A DNA stretch of 64,000 nucleotides from Apus apus (taxonomy: Eukaryota > Chordata > Aves > Apodiformes > Apodidae): assembly GCF_020740795.1 (NCBI RefSeq), contig NC_067285.1:19573241-19637240 (forward strand). The letters are read 5' to 3'. Position 1 is the stretch's first letter, and every line of letters starts with the position of its first letter. Below the pieces are notes generated by a model. It was not told the DNA's origin and made no database searches. It was given only the letters and a program-made list of their open reading frames with translations. Position numbers and translations under genes: made by a program. Below, piece after piece: positions 25,035 to 40,236 of the stretch.

Positions 25035-28000
25035 GTACTTCCAGATATGCTTGATATTCACAGTATGTTATCTAAGTATAAAATGATAGGGGTAATCAAA
25101 TTAGACCTGATTCTCTTCCAAAGTCCCAACTTCTTGCATGACTGCTAGTTCTAGTGAATTTGAATGTTGCCAAATTATCTCTTTAATCTTGTATTTACTG
25201 TCTTAAAGCAGCTGGCAGCAAAATTCTAGAGATTGTTGTTGAGTAACTTGTTTAAAACCTCCTTTTTTGCATGCAAATTCAAGGCAGATGGGGATTTTGG
25301 ATGATGGCTGTAGTACCATTGTCACAGAAGCTGTTACAGATGTATTTTACCTTTGTTGTAGAAAAATAGTCTGGGATGTGAACCCCTATATGCAACAATG
25401 AAACCTGTTTTTCTTTGCTCTTGGCAGCATCTAGTAGCCATGTTGTGGTTTGTATTGACTGGAATATCACAGGGAAGGAAATATAGGCCTGTATTTATAC
25501 TTAGTGTGCAGTTTTCTGGAGATATTATTTGTATTCTTAACTTGGGAGCATGTGTGTGAATAGAATAATTTTGAGGTCTTGTTGCAGTGCTGATGAGAAC
25601 CGGAATGCAAAAATATCTGAAGTGTTTAATTATAAGTCTAATAGAATATAGCTAATGGGCTACTTAACGATTTTTAATAGCATACTATGCCTAGTCTTCA
25701 CATGTCAAACTTATTTATTCCTGGACTGTGTCTTGATCCAGCCCAAAGACCTAAACGTGCATCATGCTTTAGTGTACACTGTACTGCATTGGATTTTTGC
25801 ATTATCTCTTAGTTTCACAGAAACCTCTTTGTGGTTGTTTTTTTTTAGCTTTACTCTAACAAAAAATCAGGTCAAGAGAACATCCACATTATGGTACAGC
25901 TGCTTGGATTGTTTTGTGGACTGCTCAGCGCTGGTTAATTCTGAGGAGAATCTAGGGTGATACTGATTACAGACAGGGCATAGCTTAAGTATAAGGGACT
26001 AGAAAAACACTGTCGTGTTACAGGAAGGGATTAAGTAAGACTGACTTTGGGATAAAACCAGTTGTTTCTGATGTGTTAGGATCATCTGCCCTCACTACCC
26101 TTCTCACCTGTCGGTTGTCCAGCTTGCACCTACCAAAGTCACCAGTGAGTCGTTATAAATAAATTGTCCCATTGTTGTATTTTGGAGTCTTTTCCTTAGT
26201 AACATTAAAATAGATTCTAACCTTTCAGATTCTTAAACCAGTAATTAATTAGGCTGGCATGGGACTGCTTTGGGTTGCCAGCACTAGGCATGAAGTTATC
26301 TTCACAGATGAGGTGCTCTAAAACCATAAAGCATCTTGACTCAGGAGTCTGCTGAAATCTCACCTCCCACCTGTTGCACACAGTCACTGACTGGGCAGCT
26401 CTCTAGGTAAGAGAGCCCTGCTCTTACTTCCCTTTGGTCCCCTGCCACGTAGAAACTATATGGTCTGAGAGTGAGTGAAACAGTCCCTCTGCCAAATGCA
26501 GGGCAGTGTTGTGAATTAACTATCCTCCCCTGAATATAGCAAGTTGTGGTAACTGACCATGCAACAGGCCCAGGAGTGGGAGTCTGAACTCTCCTACTAA
26601 ACCTGCTCCTCATTTCTGACACAGCGACTTCAGTGTTAATAAATCTCCTATGTTTCCTGCATCATAACTAGTTGAAATGTTGATTATTGTTTCCTTTGCC
26701 AGGCTGCTGTTGTACTTTCATGCCTTGGGACATTTGAAACTGAAGAGAATATTTATTTAAATATGTGCTATGTTGCAGAGGAAATAATGGGGACTTGGAG
26801 TGTGCAAGCAATAGGTTAGGCTCACCTTGGAACACTTCATGTTTTCCAAGTCTTGTGCTTCCTGTCTCCATCAGCATACTCATTCATCCCCGAAGAGTCC
26901 TGTATTCTGCTAAAACCACCTCTGAAACAGCTTGAGCACTGGGTCAACTGCCTGCCATCCTTGATGCACAGCTGTACTGACACTGGCTGCTCTTGAGCAC
27001 ATAAGCACCTTTAGTGTTGGTTCCAACAAATGAGCTGGAGGGCAGTCACCATGTTAATGTGCTGACTTTGGCCAATCCAGTTAAGTTTTCCTATTGTATC
27101 AGTTAGGACATTCAAGGCTACTTGGTAGTCAGAGTCCCTGGCAACTCTTTGGTGAAATCTGGACCTGCTTACCATCACTGTGAGTTTTGCTTATATTTAA
27201 ACTATACAGTAAAGGGGAGATAAGGTGCAAGAGAAAAGAAATTTTAGATTGTTGCTGTTATATTTCTAATCACTTCAAAATACCTGTTTTCTGTTTGAGA
27301 TAGAAATCACTGCAAGATAAAGAAGAGCATGCAGAGTGAGCATGATACTATGTCAAGCAAATCTGCTGAGCAGTTGTAAGTTATTTTTGTGCTTTAGGTA
27401 ATACCTGCTGTACAACAGGAGGACACAGGGTAACACTGCAAAAGAAGGCTTTTGCACTTCAGTTTTGTAACTTCAGTACAAAGTCAGTCTAACTTCCATT
27501 CTTTCATATTTTAGTTGTGTAACTTCCCATTATGCAACACAGCTTGCACTTACTTCTTTGTGTTGTGGGTGGCCTAGACACAGTGCTCTGCAAAAAGTAC
27601 AATAGTTTTTCAGGAGCAAGTGCAGTATTTTTTTGTGCAGTTTGATTCAAGTGCCATGATTTTCTCACCTTATCTTTAATATGTCATAGAAATGCTCCTT
27701 ACCTTTTCTGTGTAGGATCAACAGATAAACAAATGTGTACACTATGATCTTAAAATCTTCTGAGTTGTACAAAACCACTTGCCAATCTGAACAAAACCAA
27801 ACAAACCCCTAACCACAACCAAAACCAATATTATGAGTTCAAAGAAAAATATGTAGGTTAACTTTGTTCTTATGTTCTTAGACCAAATGTGTTGCCAGGT
27901 GTGTGCTTTGTAGAATGAGCAGACTCATGTACATATCTCCCCTGTTTCTTACTAAGTTCCGGCTAAATCCAAGATGAATAGAAGCAGAGTGTCAGCTAGC

Positions 28001-31000
28001 AGATGAAATATTGTCTCACTTTTGTTCTTACCGTTTTAAACTAGACCTTTGGTTTATCTGTACCTGCATCATAAGTAGTCCTTCAGAGGAAGGACTCAAG
28101 AAGCACAGCAGCGGAAAATGAAGTGCCAATGTGCCAAAAGAGAGAACTTTGCCAGTTTGTGAAAAATTAGTGTTTCCCCAGAAACAAGATTCTTTATATC
28201 CTCTTTGGCTCTTTTTTCTGATTATGGATGTAGTTAATTATTCACTTTTGTAGTAGAGGTGTGGAGGAAAAACTCCCCAGCTGAACAGTCAGATCTCTTA
28301 CTATTTCTTCTCTTTCATGCTTCTGGTAAAGATGTAGCTCTCCTGTTTCAGGTTAAGGCTTGATTGATTTTAGTAGTAGTTTTCCTTGCTACAAGAGCAA
28401 GTTTTCTGGGCTAATGATTTGTAACTAACAGTGAAGAACACCAAGAAGTCCTTACCACCTTTATAATTACAATCCAGTTTCTCAGACTGGGTGATCTATA
28501 GTCCTTCAACAGGCCTTATGGCAGATTAACATGTAGATTCAATACCTGTGGAAATCTGGGGCAAAAATCCTACTGAATTTGAAGAGCTAGTAAAAGGCAA
28601 AGCTCCTGCCTACTGTTTCTGTTTTAAGTCCTCAGCAAAATGTACAAATAGTAGAGTCTGGCAGATTTTTATTCAGGTTAGTGCCATCTTCAAGTTTTAA
28701 AATAGTTGAAATCTGGTTAATAGCAGTCTTTTCATGAAACTTCGTCTATTTCTCCAGTAAAAACAGGGAAGGTCATAAAAGGATTATTACTCTTGCATTT
28801 AACTGAGATGAACTGTTAGCTTTAAGGACTATTTATAACCATCATTAACTTCCTACTTATCCTTTACTAGGGATAGCTTCATACTTACCTGATTTAAGGG
28901 ATATTCACTCTGTTTGTGAGATGCTACAACACAACCCCCTACCCCACCCTGCCTCTCTTTGGTGGGTAACATGGTGGCAGTGATGCTTCCTAACATAGCC
29001 AAAAGCTAACAGCCCACAGGATTTGGACAGGAAATGAGGAACCAACGCTGACATGTGGTAAAGGTGTTGCTCTGGTTTTGTTTTGTTACGACACTGCCTA
29101 TATGAGGGCTTTGTGCTTTGCTTGCTGAAGTGGATTGATATGTACCTCCAGTTTGTAGTAAACCTTTCTGCAGTTCATTAATCTCCCTGAGCAATAGCTT
29201 TTACACTGCACTTCTAAAAATGTGTGAGTAACTTCCCAACCATGGTCTGCTGTGCTATGCAGATCTCATAAGCGGATCAGGGATGCTCAGGATCAGTGTT
29301 TGTATGAGAGATCATGATGTGTTGGTGCAAGTCATTTTGGGTTTGCAGTACCCTTTCTTCCCAATGGCATGGACCTGGGCAGCAATATTGAATTGACATA
29401 AAAAATCATGTACCTTTATTGCAGAAGCAGATGAATGTTCTAGTCAAATTTAAACTTGCTAATTCCACTTGATCAACTTAAACTCCCTTCTGTCTTCTGT
29501 TCTAGAGGAACTATCACGTCTTCCAAATGCTGTGTAGTATTACTGGTTGCTGTGTGCTCAGCAGAGATGCTGTGATCATCTCAAAACATCTCCAGGTGTT
29601 TCTCAAACCTGTAATCTTGGAGATACTATGACTAACTAATTTGTTTGGATTAAATTAAGGTGAGATAAGTACAATGTGCTGCATCTTGCTAAATTTCTTC
29701 CACCTTCTTAATGATCTCATGCATCCTATAGCAGGAAAGACACTATGACCTATTGATTCTTACTGGAAAAGCAGGACTTACTTGAAGGAGAAGAAGAAAT
29801 AAAGCAATAGATGCATTTTCAAGAATTTTTAGTCATAGATCAGTGGCGCAATACAAAGGTGCATGCTTTACCTTCTTGAGTCCAGCATGACGCTTTGAGA
29901 GCTATTATATTTTTTTAAGGTATAGAAGCACTCTGTGACCTTTTCCACTCACTTTTTGGACTTTGAGCTGTGAATGTGAGCACAGACTGGCTGAACTTGA
30001 TCCAGATATTCAGGCATTTTTAAGACTGTGTGTTTGGTTTTGCTTGCCCATTGAACCAAATTACTCATTAAGCAGCCAAGTTGCAAATTCCTTGAGGATT
30101 TTTATTCTGAGATTTGTGTGCTTATATGTATCTATGTTGTATATTAGCAATGGGCCTGGCATTTTTCCTTTGTTAAATTTGCATTGTATAGAAACTGGTT
30201 AACTATGGAAGAATTTTTGGCTGAGTGTCCTTTAACTCTTCCATGGGAAACAGATTGTGTCTCCTTCACTACTGCTCATAGGCTTAGCCTCAAAGTGGGA
30301 ATTGCAAAGTCTTTCCTGGTCAGTGTACGCTTTGTCTTTTACTTTGTGTGGTTTTCAATGGGTCATAAAGCATTTCTCAGAAAAAAACGTTAGGGCTGCA
30401 CTTCACACTTTTTAAAATGTAGTGATTGAACAATTTTCTGACAAAGCAGAAAACCTGTGACAGAAGCTCTCTGAAGAGCTGCAGTGAAAATGCTTTCATT
30501 TCAGCAGTCTGGGAGCAGGTAGAAATATTTCCCAGACTTCGTCATTTGCAAATATGTTGGAAAACTGAGATGGCTGTAACATCCTTCAGAATTGTATCCC
30601 TGCAGCAATGCCATTGTGCTGAGAATGTGGTATTTCCATTGCTGATTTCTATGCTAAAGCATGCATTTTAGTACCTGTCTGTGTAAGAGCGGGTGCCTGA
30701 ATGTACTCCCAGTCCCATTACCTTTAGCAGGCAAACAGTCCAGTGAGGAGCATGAAGTTAACAGGAAAATTGCTTGAGAAGCTGCTTCAGACCAAGTGCT
30801 TCTCTTTTTTCCTTAGATGCATTTTTACACATTTGAACACCACCCTGCTCATGATGTCTCCTTTTGGTTATCAGGAGAGTTACTCTTGTGCATATCAAGA
30901 CAACTTCACTGTTACTTGCGTCAGACCCTTCCTAGGCACAGCACTTTGCAGCTGCTGTTGGGTGCCCCTGGGAACGTGCTCTCATGGGCCTTTACCTGTT

Positions 31001-34000
31001 TCTTTACTTCTATAAATGTCTTGGTGTCTGGCAGTGGTGTGAGTGCCTGAGGTGCTCCTTCTGCCCTTGCCTGTCTTTCCTTTCCTCATGGGCAGTTGCC
31101 ACCATTCCTGCCTATCTCTAGCTTCAGGGCTTTCTTCTCTCCCCCATGTTGCTGGCAAGAGCACTGCTAACCTCCCTCCCCTTCTGTGTGGTACTTGGAA
31201 AAGTGGCAAGAAGCACACAGAATGCAGCCAGGCCTGGATTATACCAGTGGTCTGGAATGTCTTTCCTGTTAGGTTGTGTTTGACAAGCCCCTTGGATGCC
31301 TGCACTTTCCTTCGTCCTGTAGAATCATACCATCCGGGAAAGAGGGCGAGACTGTCTGGCCTGGTAGAGAGCTTCAGGTGTATGGATGAAAGCTGAGCAG
31401 CTGGAAGCATTTCTCACTATATCCTTTGAGATGACTGCTTGGCCCAAGTCCCACTCTGCTGCTGGTTCAACTGAGCTGCCCCAGGGTTTTGCTGCAGATC
31501 GTGGTGGGCACAGGGTGCACGGTGAGCAGAGAAGGCTTCCTCCAGCAGGTATGCATTTCTTGATCTTGGTTGTGGTGAATGTGCAAAGTGCTGTGACCTT
31601 CATGAATCTGTTCTGCTCTTTTTGTGCTTGATTGCAGGATGGGAAGCTGGTCCTCTCAAGCACCGCTCTTGGACGCTAAAGCATGCTGCTTCCCAGCAAA
31701 CCCCTGTGAAGGGGAAAGAGAGGAGCCAGAAAGCAGGAGGGAGGGGATGGGAGGGAGTTGCTCCTGCTTGAGCAGTCCTAACAAAAAGAAGTCAGATCAC
31801 GCTGTTTGATTCTGCATTGTGTTTGTCTTGGAGTGTGTACAGCATGTGTGTGTGAGCAAAGGAGCAGATGGCTTCTGAGTGGAGATGAATTATGAAAGGC
31901 AAACTGCGGGAAGTGGTTTCTGAAAGGGATTTGAAGGAGGAGAAAACCATATATCTTAAAAATTCAGTAAACATGGTAAAAACTAACAACAGTTGGTACC
32001 ACAGCAGAATTTTATTTTATGTAGTGATGATTCAGAGATGAAACGTTGGTTTTGCTGCGTGCTTGTAATGAGACTCATTTATATACAACGTCAGGTTTGA
32101 TTTTGCTTATTGCTGAACTCCTTGCTTTTGTGGCTCAGGACCAGAAACAGAGTTAATAATTATGATCTGTAGCTGTTGTATTAACCTGAATTTTTAAACC
32201 ACCTCTCTGATATTAACACAATCTCGTGTCTAGCTTTCACAAGCAGTTAATTTGAACAAGCTGAGAGTCATTCTTTGAAAACCACAATTTTCTGAAAGAA
32301 GTGGTGGTGCTGTTTAATTATATGGCAGGTATGTTTTGGTAGTGGTGCTTTGCAGGTCTGTTGAAGTTTCTTGAGTATGTTAATGTGCAACACCTTTCTA
32401 CAAAGGGAGCTCCGGGTCTGAACTCATTATTTTAGAGTTTATATTTTTTCTTCCCTGGCAAAACCATACTTGCTTATTTGGGTTCTAACAAGAAATGTGT
32501 GTCAGCCATGATCCCACAGTGAGTTGTATGTGTCTATAAGTATCTCTGTCGGTGCAGGGTGCCACTGAAATCATCACAGCTCCACAAAGACGAGTCAAGG
32601 CCCTGATTGTATTTTGCAGTGATTTCCATCATCCAGTGGCTATACTGTTTCTTTAAAGTCATGCTGTCAGGTTCCTGCAGACTTGCTACAAGCCAGAGCA
32701 GGCTTTTATTACTGAGCAAGCCCAAATGTGTATTCCATGAGGTAGGTGACTGAAAATCAGAATTTCATTTTCTAGGAGTCAAGAACTGCATTTTGGCATC
32801 TTCAAAGACAAAGGGAAGAATGGGATCACCTATTTGTGGAGGTTTATGTCTGTTTACAAGCCAGTTCTCTCTTCCTGTAAATAAGCACTACTTTGATGTT
32901 GATGCAAATGAGTGAAAGTGGCCTGTTTGCAATTTTTCCATATAGTTGAATGTAAGCTACATCTGATTCCTTGGCAACAGGTGGCTGTGTGGGTCAGGGA
33001 GAGGATTGTCCTTATGCCTGCACCATTTTCCTTTACCCTTGTGCTAAGTGAATGCTGTGTGTCTCCACTATGTTCTTGCAGGGTGCAGCATCTATGATGT
33101 TCTTGGAGGCAAGAGTCTAGGACCGTGTCACTGAATGCTTTGCAAACACATTATGCATCTGTCATCATCACTTGCATCTGCAAGTGTTTGTGTTTAGCAC
33201 AAATATTCATATATTCACATTGTGTAAGTGTGGAAATGGTTTTTGGTATAGTTTTAACATTAGAATTTTTATCAGTAATAAGTCTGTATCTTATGCTTAG
33301 ATTTTTCAGGGACTTTATAGTAAAGAAATAGGATGTACATCTGAATTTTTTGTGTAGCCTGTTTGAGTCCATATCAAAGCTGGATTTGGAGACAGATTTC
33401 CAATGTGCCTTACTGCCTTGAAGGATAATTGCACTTCCTACTCTTAAGTGCTTATACCTTGGGCAATCACTACTCTAGATCTCACAGACATAGAAGTATT
33501 TATGACTATTTATGTCTAAAATGTCAATAAGATATTTTTCTAACTCCTGAGTCAAATTCACTCTCTGTGTTAATTGAAACTAGTATATGTTCCTGTAGTT
33601 AAGTATATTGTACTTAGTATCTCAGTGAACCTGTGGGATTTTTTGGGGAATTTTTGGCTCCATTATTATTTTTAAGGTACACTCCAAACTGGTTTACATG
33701 TTTCTATTGAGCTGTCAAAATGGGCATTTAAAGCTTGCCCATCTTACACTGCAAATCTCTGTGGAGGCAGGGATTATCCTTGTAAAGGTTTTCTGAGCCA
33801 CTGTATTATCCTTTCTTTTGTACTTTGTCACTAGGAAAACAAGAAAAAGTTAGAAGGGCATACCATGCTGTTCCTTCTTGTTTTCATATTACTTCATGAC
33901 AACTTTTCAGCCAGTAGCAAGACTCCTTTCAGAGGTGGCTATCAAGTTTGAGCTAATGTGAAGCGTCTTCTGTGCTAGAGTTGTGCTTCTGAAGTGCGTG

Positions 34001-37000
34001 GGATGTTAACCTCTTTTGAAAGGAGAAAAAGATACTTGCTAGAAACAAGAGGTAGATCTCTACATTACCTTCTAGCATTTGAGGAGTGGTTGTATACAGT
34101 GGAAAGTTGTAGTTCCATAAACCAGTAGTGGCTCTTCAGGGCAGATACATGCAGTCTGTAAGTCCTCTGAAGCCATACAGGGATAAATGTCACAGAAGAT
34201 AAGTTGTGTCCTGCTACCTCTGCAGTGTTGATGCCAGACTTTATCATACAGCCCATGAAAGTGACTAGTGTACAATACTCTTTTTTTTTTTCTTCTTTAA
34301 TTTTCTTTTATCTTTCAATACTGTATTTTAAATCCTACAATCACATGTTTAGCACACTATGGATTGGCATAAAATTCTTAAAATAAGTATGAGATTATCC
34401 TTTTCCTAGAATATAGGGGGAAGCCTAAAAAAGACTGTTTAAAGTTGTGGGGGCTGTTTCTGGCTTTTTAGAATGCCAAATAACAAATTGTTTGTTTTTT
34501 TTTCCTTTGAAGTGGCCAAAGAACAACCTCGTAACTCATATTGCTAGCTTTTCCTGAATGGAAAGTTTCAGAACAGGAAATGTTTTACTCAGCTCTGACT
34601 GGATACAAAAACCCCACATCAGCTGTAAAGATTTATTTTTTCTGGCAGTCATCTGCCTGCATATATCTAATAACTATTCCCAAGCAGTAGATGCCAGAGG
34701 AGGTGGTTTCTGGATTGTTCAGTTTGAAACATCACCATATGTTTCCCTCAGCAAGTGGCTTATGTGGTATTTTTTGGCATCAGTTTTTGTGCATAACAAC
34801 AGTGAAAACATCAGATTGATCCCAAAGAGTTGTTTGTTAGTATTGGCTTTAGATATGTTTACTGTAATGCAGATGGCTGAAAGCACGTTATTAGGGTAAA
34901 GATTGCAAGGCAGGCTCATATGCAACCAATTTCTCTGAGCTGGTTAATGTAACAGCAGATAAACAGCTTTGTTCTGCGTGAAATGCTGCAGTGTGACTTC
35001 CCCTTTGGCTGCTGGCAAGCATTATGTACTCCAGAGACACTGGAGTTACTGCAACATCCACAGGCAGAAATATTAAAGTTACCCCTAAACTGGATGTGTC
35101 TGTTTTCAGACACCAAGGTTGGGACATTTGGGAAAAGGGAAGCACAGCTACTGTGTACCTGCAAGCTTTAAACCATAGCTATGTTAAAATAAGCACTTAA
35201 AAGGGAAGCACTAGGGTACTTAATAGGAACATTTGCAAATTAGGGCCACTGGGTACTGCTAGTGTTAATTTGTGCTTAAATTAAGATGCCCTGCCCTCCT
35301 GCAGCTGGGAACAGAATTGAACTGGTTTTCTTCTGTGATTAATACAAAAAACCTTGACTTTTTTGGCTTACATTGCTTCAAATCACCAAGTAAAAAATCT
35401 ATCATCATACAATGATGAAGTTAATGTGGAAGAGGTAAAGGCATGTTGGAAGGTATGTTGGAGTACAAATTAAATTAAAAAAAAAACACCAACAAAACAG
35501 CTATTTTTAATGTAATTTTTAACATGCAAAGCAGAACATAGCTATCTAAAATAAAAATATAGTAATGTATTTCTAGGCACTGGTAATAAAGGGCTGACTG
35601 TCTGAGCTCCTCACTGAAGTCGGCAGCATAAAAGCAGCACCTCCCACCCCCAAACTTTCCCATCAGTCTGGTTGCTTTGTGTTGATGACTCTTTTGAAGT
35701 TTGTGACATTGAAGACCAGCAGGAATGGCTGCATCTGACTTGTAGTGACCTGTGTTACAGGGGTAACTAGTTGCAATGTATATTGAACTCATAATTCATA
35801 GTATTTGCAAGAGGCACGTCAGCCTCCAGTCTTGACATGAAGATGAAGGGTAAATCTTCTGTTTTATTGGGTTAGATAACTAGGTAATCTTACATGGTTT
35901 CCACATCAACCACCATCACAATTTCCAGAAACCACACCCAATTTTTATTTTTTAATCCTGAGTTTTTCTGGCTTCAGCTCCCAGCTGCTGTTGAGTCTCA
36001 GTTAACTGAAACAGTCTCTTAAATTGTGCTTTTGTGTTACAAACAAGTTAGGTCATCCCCTTTTTAGATAAACTTACTGATAAAATTCTTGAATCTTTCC
36101 TAGTAGGATGTTTTCATCACCCTTTAAAATGAGGGGAATGAGGGATGGAAGGAGATTCTTTTCAGCCTCCTCTCCTATTTTCAAGGAAAGATTAGGACAC
36201 TGGATGTGTGCAAATGTCTTAATAACGAGGCAAGCTGTGCTGCTTTTCCTTTTAGGGTTTTGGTGTTGTTCCAGTTCGTTGTCCTCCCTCAGTTCTCCAG
36301 CACCTGCCTTGGTGGTGCTGGATGTCAGAGGGAAAACTCTGCTTGCTGTAGTGCAGGGGTGGATGACATTGATGGTGTCCTCAAAGCCCAGTCAGGTTCT
36401 CATCTCCAGTTGTCACTTCACTACAACTTCCTAAATGGTTTACTGTATTCCTGCTTTATATGCTGAAGCCTCTGTCACTTGCAGTTACAGCCTGTGTCAC
36501 TTTGATTTAGTGAAAATAAAAAGTGCTTTGAATACAGAGTTCTTTTTTTCTCCAGATCAATTTCAAATTATCAGTATCTGTGAATGGCTGGAAGCCTCAT
36601 CATTTTTAGCACCCTGCTAAGCCTTGTTTCGCTTGTAAATGCAACTAGCAGCAACTTCCCTGTGGTTTTCTTTTAAATTAATTTCCAGATGATTATTGAA
36701 AATATTGACTAATGCCTGGCTTAGCACTGATCTTATGGAACCAGCAGGAAGATCTTAATTTGATTCTCTGTTGACCAGGTCAACATCAGATCTGTCAGGA
36801 GTCAGGTCTTCATCATTTAACATGCTTTCTATCCATATAATTTGTTCCATTTTTACATGGAAACATTTGTGAAAAGAAATAAAAGGGAATGCGCTCCAGC
36901 ATATCAGACAAAATAAAGGTGGGAGTTTGAGTGATCTAAAACAGACTACTAGGGCAATGTTAATAGAAGACAATAGGTTGGCAAAAAGAAACCCCAACAA

Positions 37001-40000
37001 CCAGATGGGGTAAGTATGTCTGCAGCAAGACAGTGCTTTGTCCCAGTCACATCCTGAGCTCAGCTGGTGTGAAAGATGTTTCTTCCACAAGGGTTAGCAG
37101 GGAGAATTTCAGGAGTGGTTAATGTGCCTGGGTATTAGGGCCTTCATTTACACTGTTTGTTCTGTGTGTTTTGAAGCCTGAATAAATAATGCAGTTTTGA
37201 AAGATGCTTTATAATGGTTACTAGAAAGAACTGACTGAAGTATAGGAGCTTGCAGTTTCCATGGGTAACTGAGCCTTTCCCATGAATGTAGCCAGGGAGA
37301 AAGAGAGACAACCTGAATGGCTGAGCTGTGTTGTCTCCTTCAGAGCTTCTGTTCCTGCTGTATTGTGTCAGTGTTGTGCTGTTTTGTTCTATTTTTACTC
37401 CTTATCATCTACAAACCTCCGTTTCCTTATGAATGTAGATACAGCAGAGAGCACTGTTGTTGTTCCTAGGTTTAAGAGTATTCTGAACTCCCCCTAGTCC
37501 ACCTAATCTCATGTTGAGTAAGACAGGTGGCAGCTGCTTATCTCCTGAAAACAGCCAGTTTTAGCCTCTGCTCAGCCCCACTGCTCTGACTCTGAACTGC
37601 CAGGAATCCTCCTGCTGCCCCCACAAGAGATGGGGAATATGTATTGAATGTAGTAGATGTCCTCTTCAGATCAAAATACCTGCTTTCAGGAGTTCGGATA
37701 TCTGGATCTAAATGTTTTAATAACTTGTCTGGTTAAAACCCACCTGTAAAGCAGCCAGCAGGTAATCATTATGAGAGCGCTGCAGTTCTTTAAAGACTTC
37801 CCTTTAACCTTTCCTTATATTTGGTGCTGCCACTACTCATTCAAACCAGCTACTTTAAAAGTGCTGTCCAACAAAACCCATATATCTTTTCTCTGCTCCT
37901 CTGAAATGCATTCTCATGATTTATCCTCTTCCAGCAGATGTCCACCCTGGTCTCCCTGCCTATACATCTACCACCAGCAATTCAGCTGCAGACTCTGGTG
38001 CCCCCACGCCATCTGTCCCCGAGGATGATGTGGGGGTAACCACCTGGAACACAAGAAGTAGATCATTGAAGTCCTTCTTTAAGACTGACTTCTGTCTGGC
38101 TACTTGTAGTAAACCTAGTCAAGACACACACAAGTCTCAGTAGATGATAGGGTGAAAGGAGGCAGATGAGATCGACCCATTTTAATGATCCCTGCTGGTT
38201 TTCAGTTCAGTCATTAAGACAGAAATAATTGTGAAGTTTGGTTTACAATCAGAATTCTTTGAAGTGTTTACTGCAGAGCCTTGACCCCCATGCCTGTTGC
38301 ATCCTTTCTGGTGAATTCTTCTAGTGCAATATTTAGGTGGGTTTTAGCTGTTGTGAGTTTTGAATCTGATATGGAATTTTTGGAGGAACTTCTGAGGAAA
38401 CTCTTGCAGTTCTTCTTCATAACAAAGTTCTAGTTTTTACTTTTTTTCTTAGATTTCTCAAGTGTTTGAGAATGTATTAACTAGTTCCTGCATGTGCAGT
38501 TTTGTTGGGGAGAAGTTGTGTGCAATCCACTATTCTGAACTCAGCTGTATTTTCTGAGGCCAAAAAGCAGAACAAAGATGCAAAACTGTAGATGTGAAGG
38601 GAAGTAAAACCATATAGGAAGCTCAATATGCTCTGTAGTTGCTTGGCCTTTTCATGTTCAATCACCCAATTTTCTGTAGTCTGAAGTGCTTTTTGTGGAT
38701 TTTGTTGGGGTTTTTTTGCTATTTTCTGCGATCAATCTTTTAACTCTTTAAAAAAAAATAATTCTTAAGGTTGTATTATACCTTACTTGCATTTTGCAGG
38801 TGCATTAGTGACACCCACAGTACTAGGGTGAGCACCATCATATTGTTCTGTAGTATTGTGAATTTACTGTTTCAGTGACAAGTAGTTGAATTAGGCACAG
38901 GCAGCAGCCAAAAGTGAACTCCTACCCAGAGATATTGCTGTCTTTCTGCCTATGCCATGGAAGCACAGGATCTTACATGTTATTTGTTAACACCTGGTAC
39001 AGAGTTTAGATGCTGGTCTTAATTTCATAAAAAATAGATTAAAAAAAATAGATGTGTACTTTTTCCCCACTGTGAAATTCACATAGGTTCAGAAAAACAT
39101 CTGCTGGATCAAAGTCTGTTAGCTCCTTCAGTGTGTTCCTGAAGGCTGAAACTCAGGAAACACTGCTTGGTATTTAACATCTCCTTATCCCATCTGTCCC
39201 CCATTATGCTTGTGCTATCCAAATTGGTTCTTCCTCCCATCCGCTTTCCTTTGGAGTTAGACTTGGGAAATGTCCATCCAGCTGTTCCCAGGCAGTACCA
39301 ACTGAGATGGTAGCAAATGAGGTGCCTGGGCACTCAGAAACTTGCTAGAGGATATAAAGCGCTAAAAACATGAGAGAAGTTGTCCCTGGATCTTGACTGT
39401 CCTTTTCTGACCTGTGGCCAGGGAACACCATAAGTGTTCATCTCACTGTGGGTGTATCTGCTGCTTGAGATGCACTGCAGAGAAATGGGCTGCTTTGCTA
39501 TTGTTATTTCACTGATCAGGGGATAATGAATCTTTTTGTACTGCAGGTTTCAGTTCAGAATAGTTGGTTGTTTTTTTTTCACCCAGACATCAAAGAAGTT
39601 CTGATTGGCAGCTCGGAAATTTGCGTAAGATCTGAAAGGAGGATTTATAGGAAACGAGCAGATGGTGTACTGGAGAATTTCCCCAGGAGGTTGCAATTAT
39701 TTAAAAATGCCAAAAACTAAATAGACTGTACAAAATTTGACTGTAAAATTAACTGGCCAGCCGGTAGCTAAATACTTAACCAAAATGATTCAGCTTTGCC
39801 CCTAGCATAAGTATGTAATGAAGTGATGTGTCTGTGAGCTGATGCTGCACACGTTATTTCGAGTTTCACCTAGTAAGTGTGCATGAATGAAAGATGATTT
39901 TGCTATGCACAGTTCTTGCTGTAGTGATGCTTTTCTTGCTGTGGCGAGGTCTCTTCTGCATCTTTTCCTTTCATAGTGGCAACGTGATTGTTCAGGCATG

Positions 40001-40236
40001 CAGGAGAACACTACAAAATGCACTTAATTTTAAATTAAATATAAAACTGTTCAGCAGAACCCTTTTAATTTTTAAACAGCTTCTTTTAGCCTCATAAACA
40101 TAATAATTAACATATTGGCTAAATTCCAATATTTTATTAAATAATCAAATATTTACTATTTGAGGAAAAAAACAAATTGCTTTTTTTTTTTGGAAATGCA
40201 GTGCTCAAGAGAGTGTTAAGCCTAAGCAGTCAAATA

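Noticed and set aside
30982..31410. 142-codon minus-strand open frame, antisense to another open frame
   Set aside because: Both strands are open because of local GC content, and neither translation resembles a known protein.
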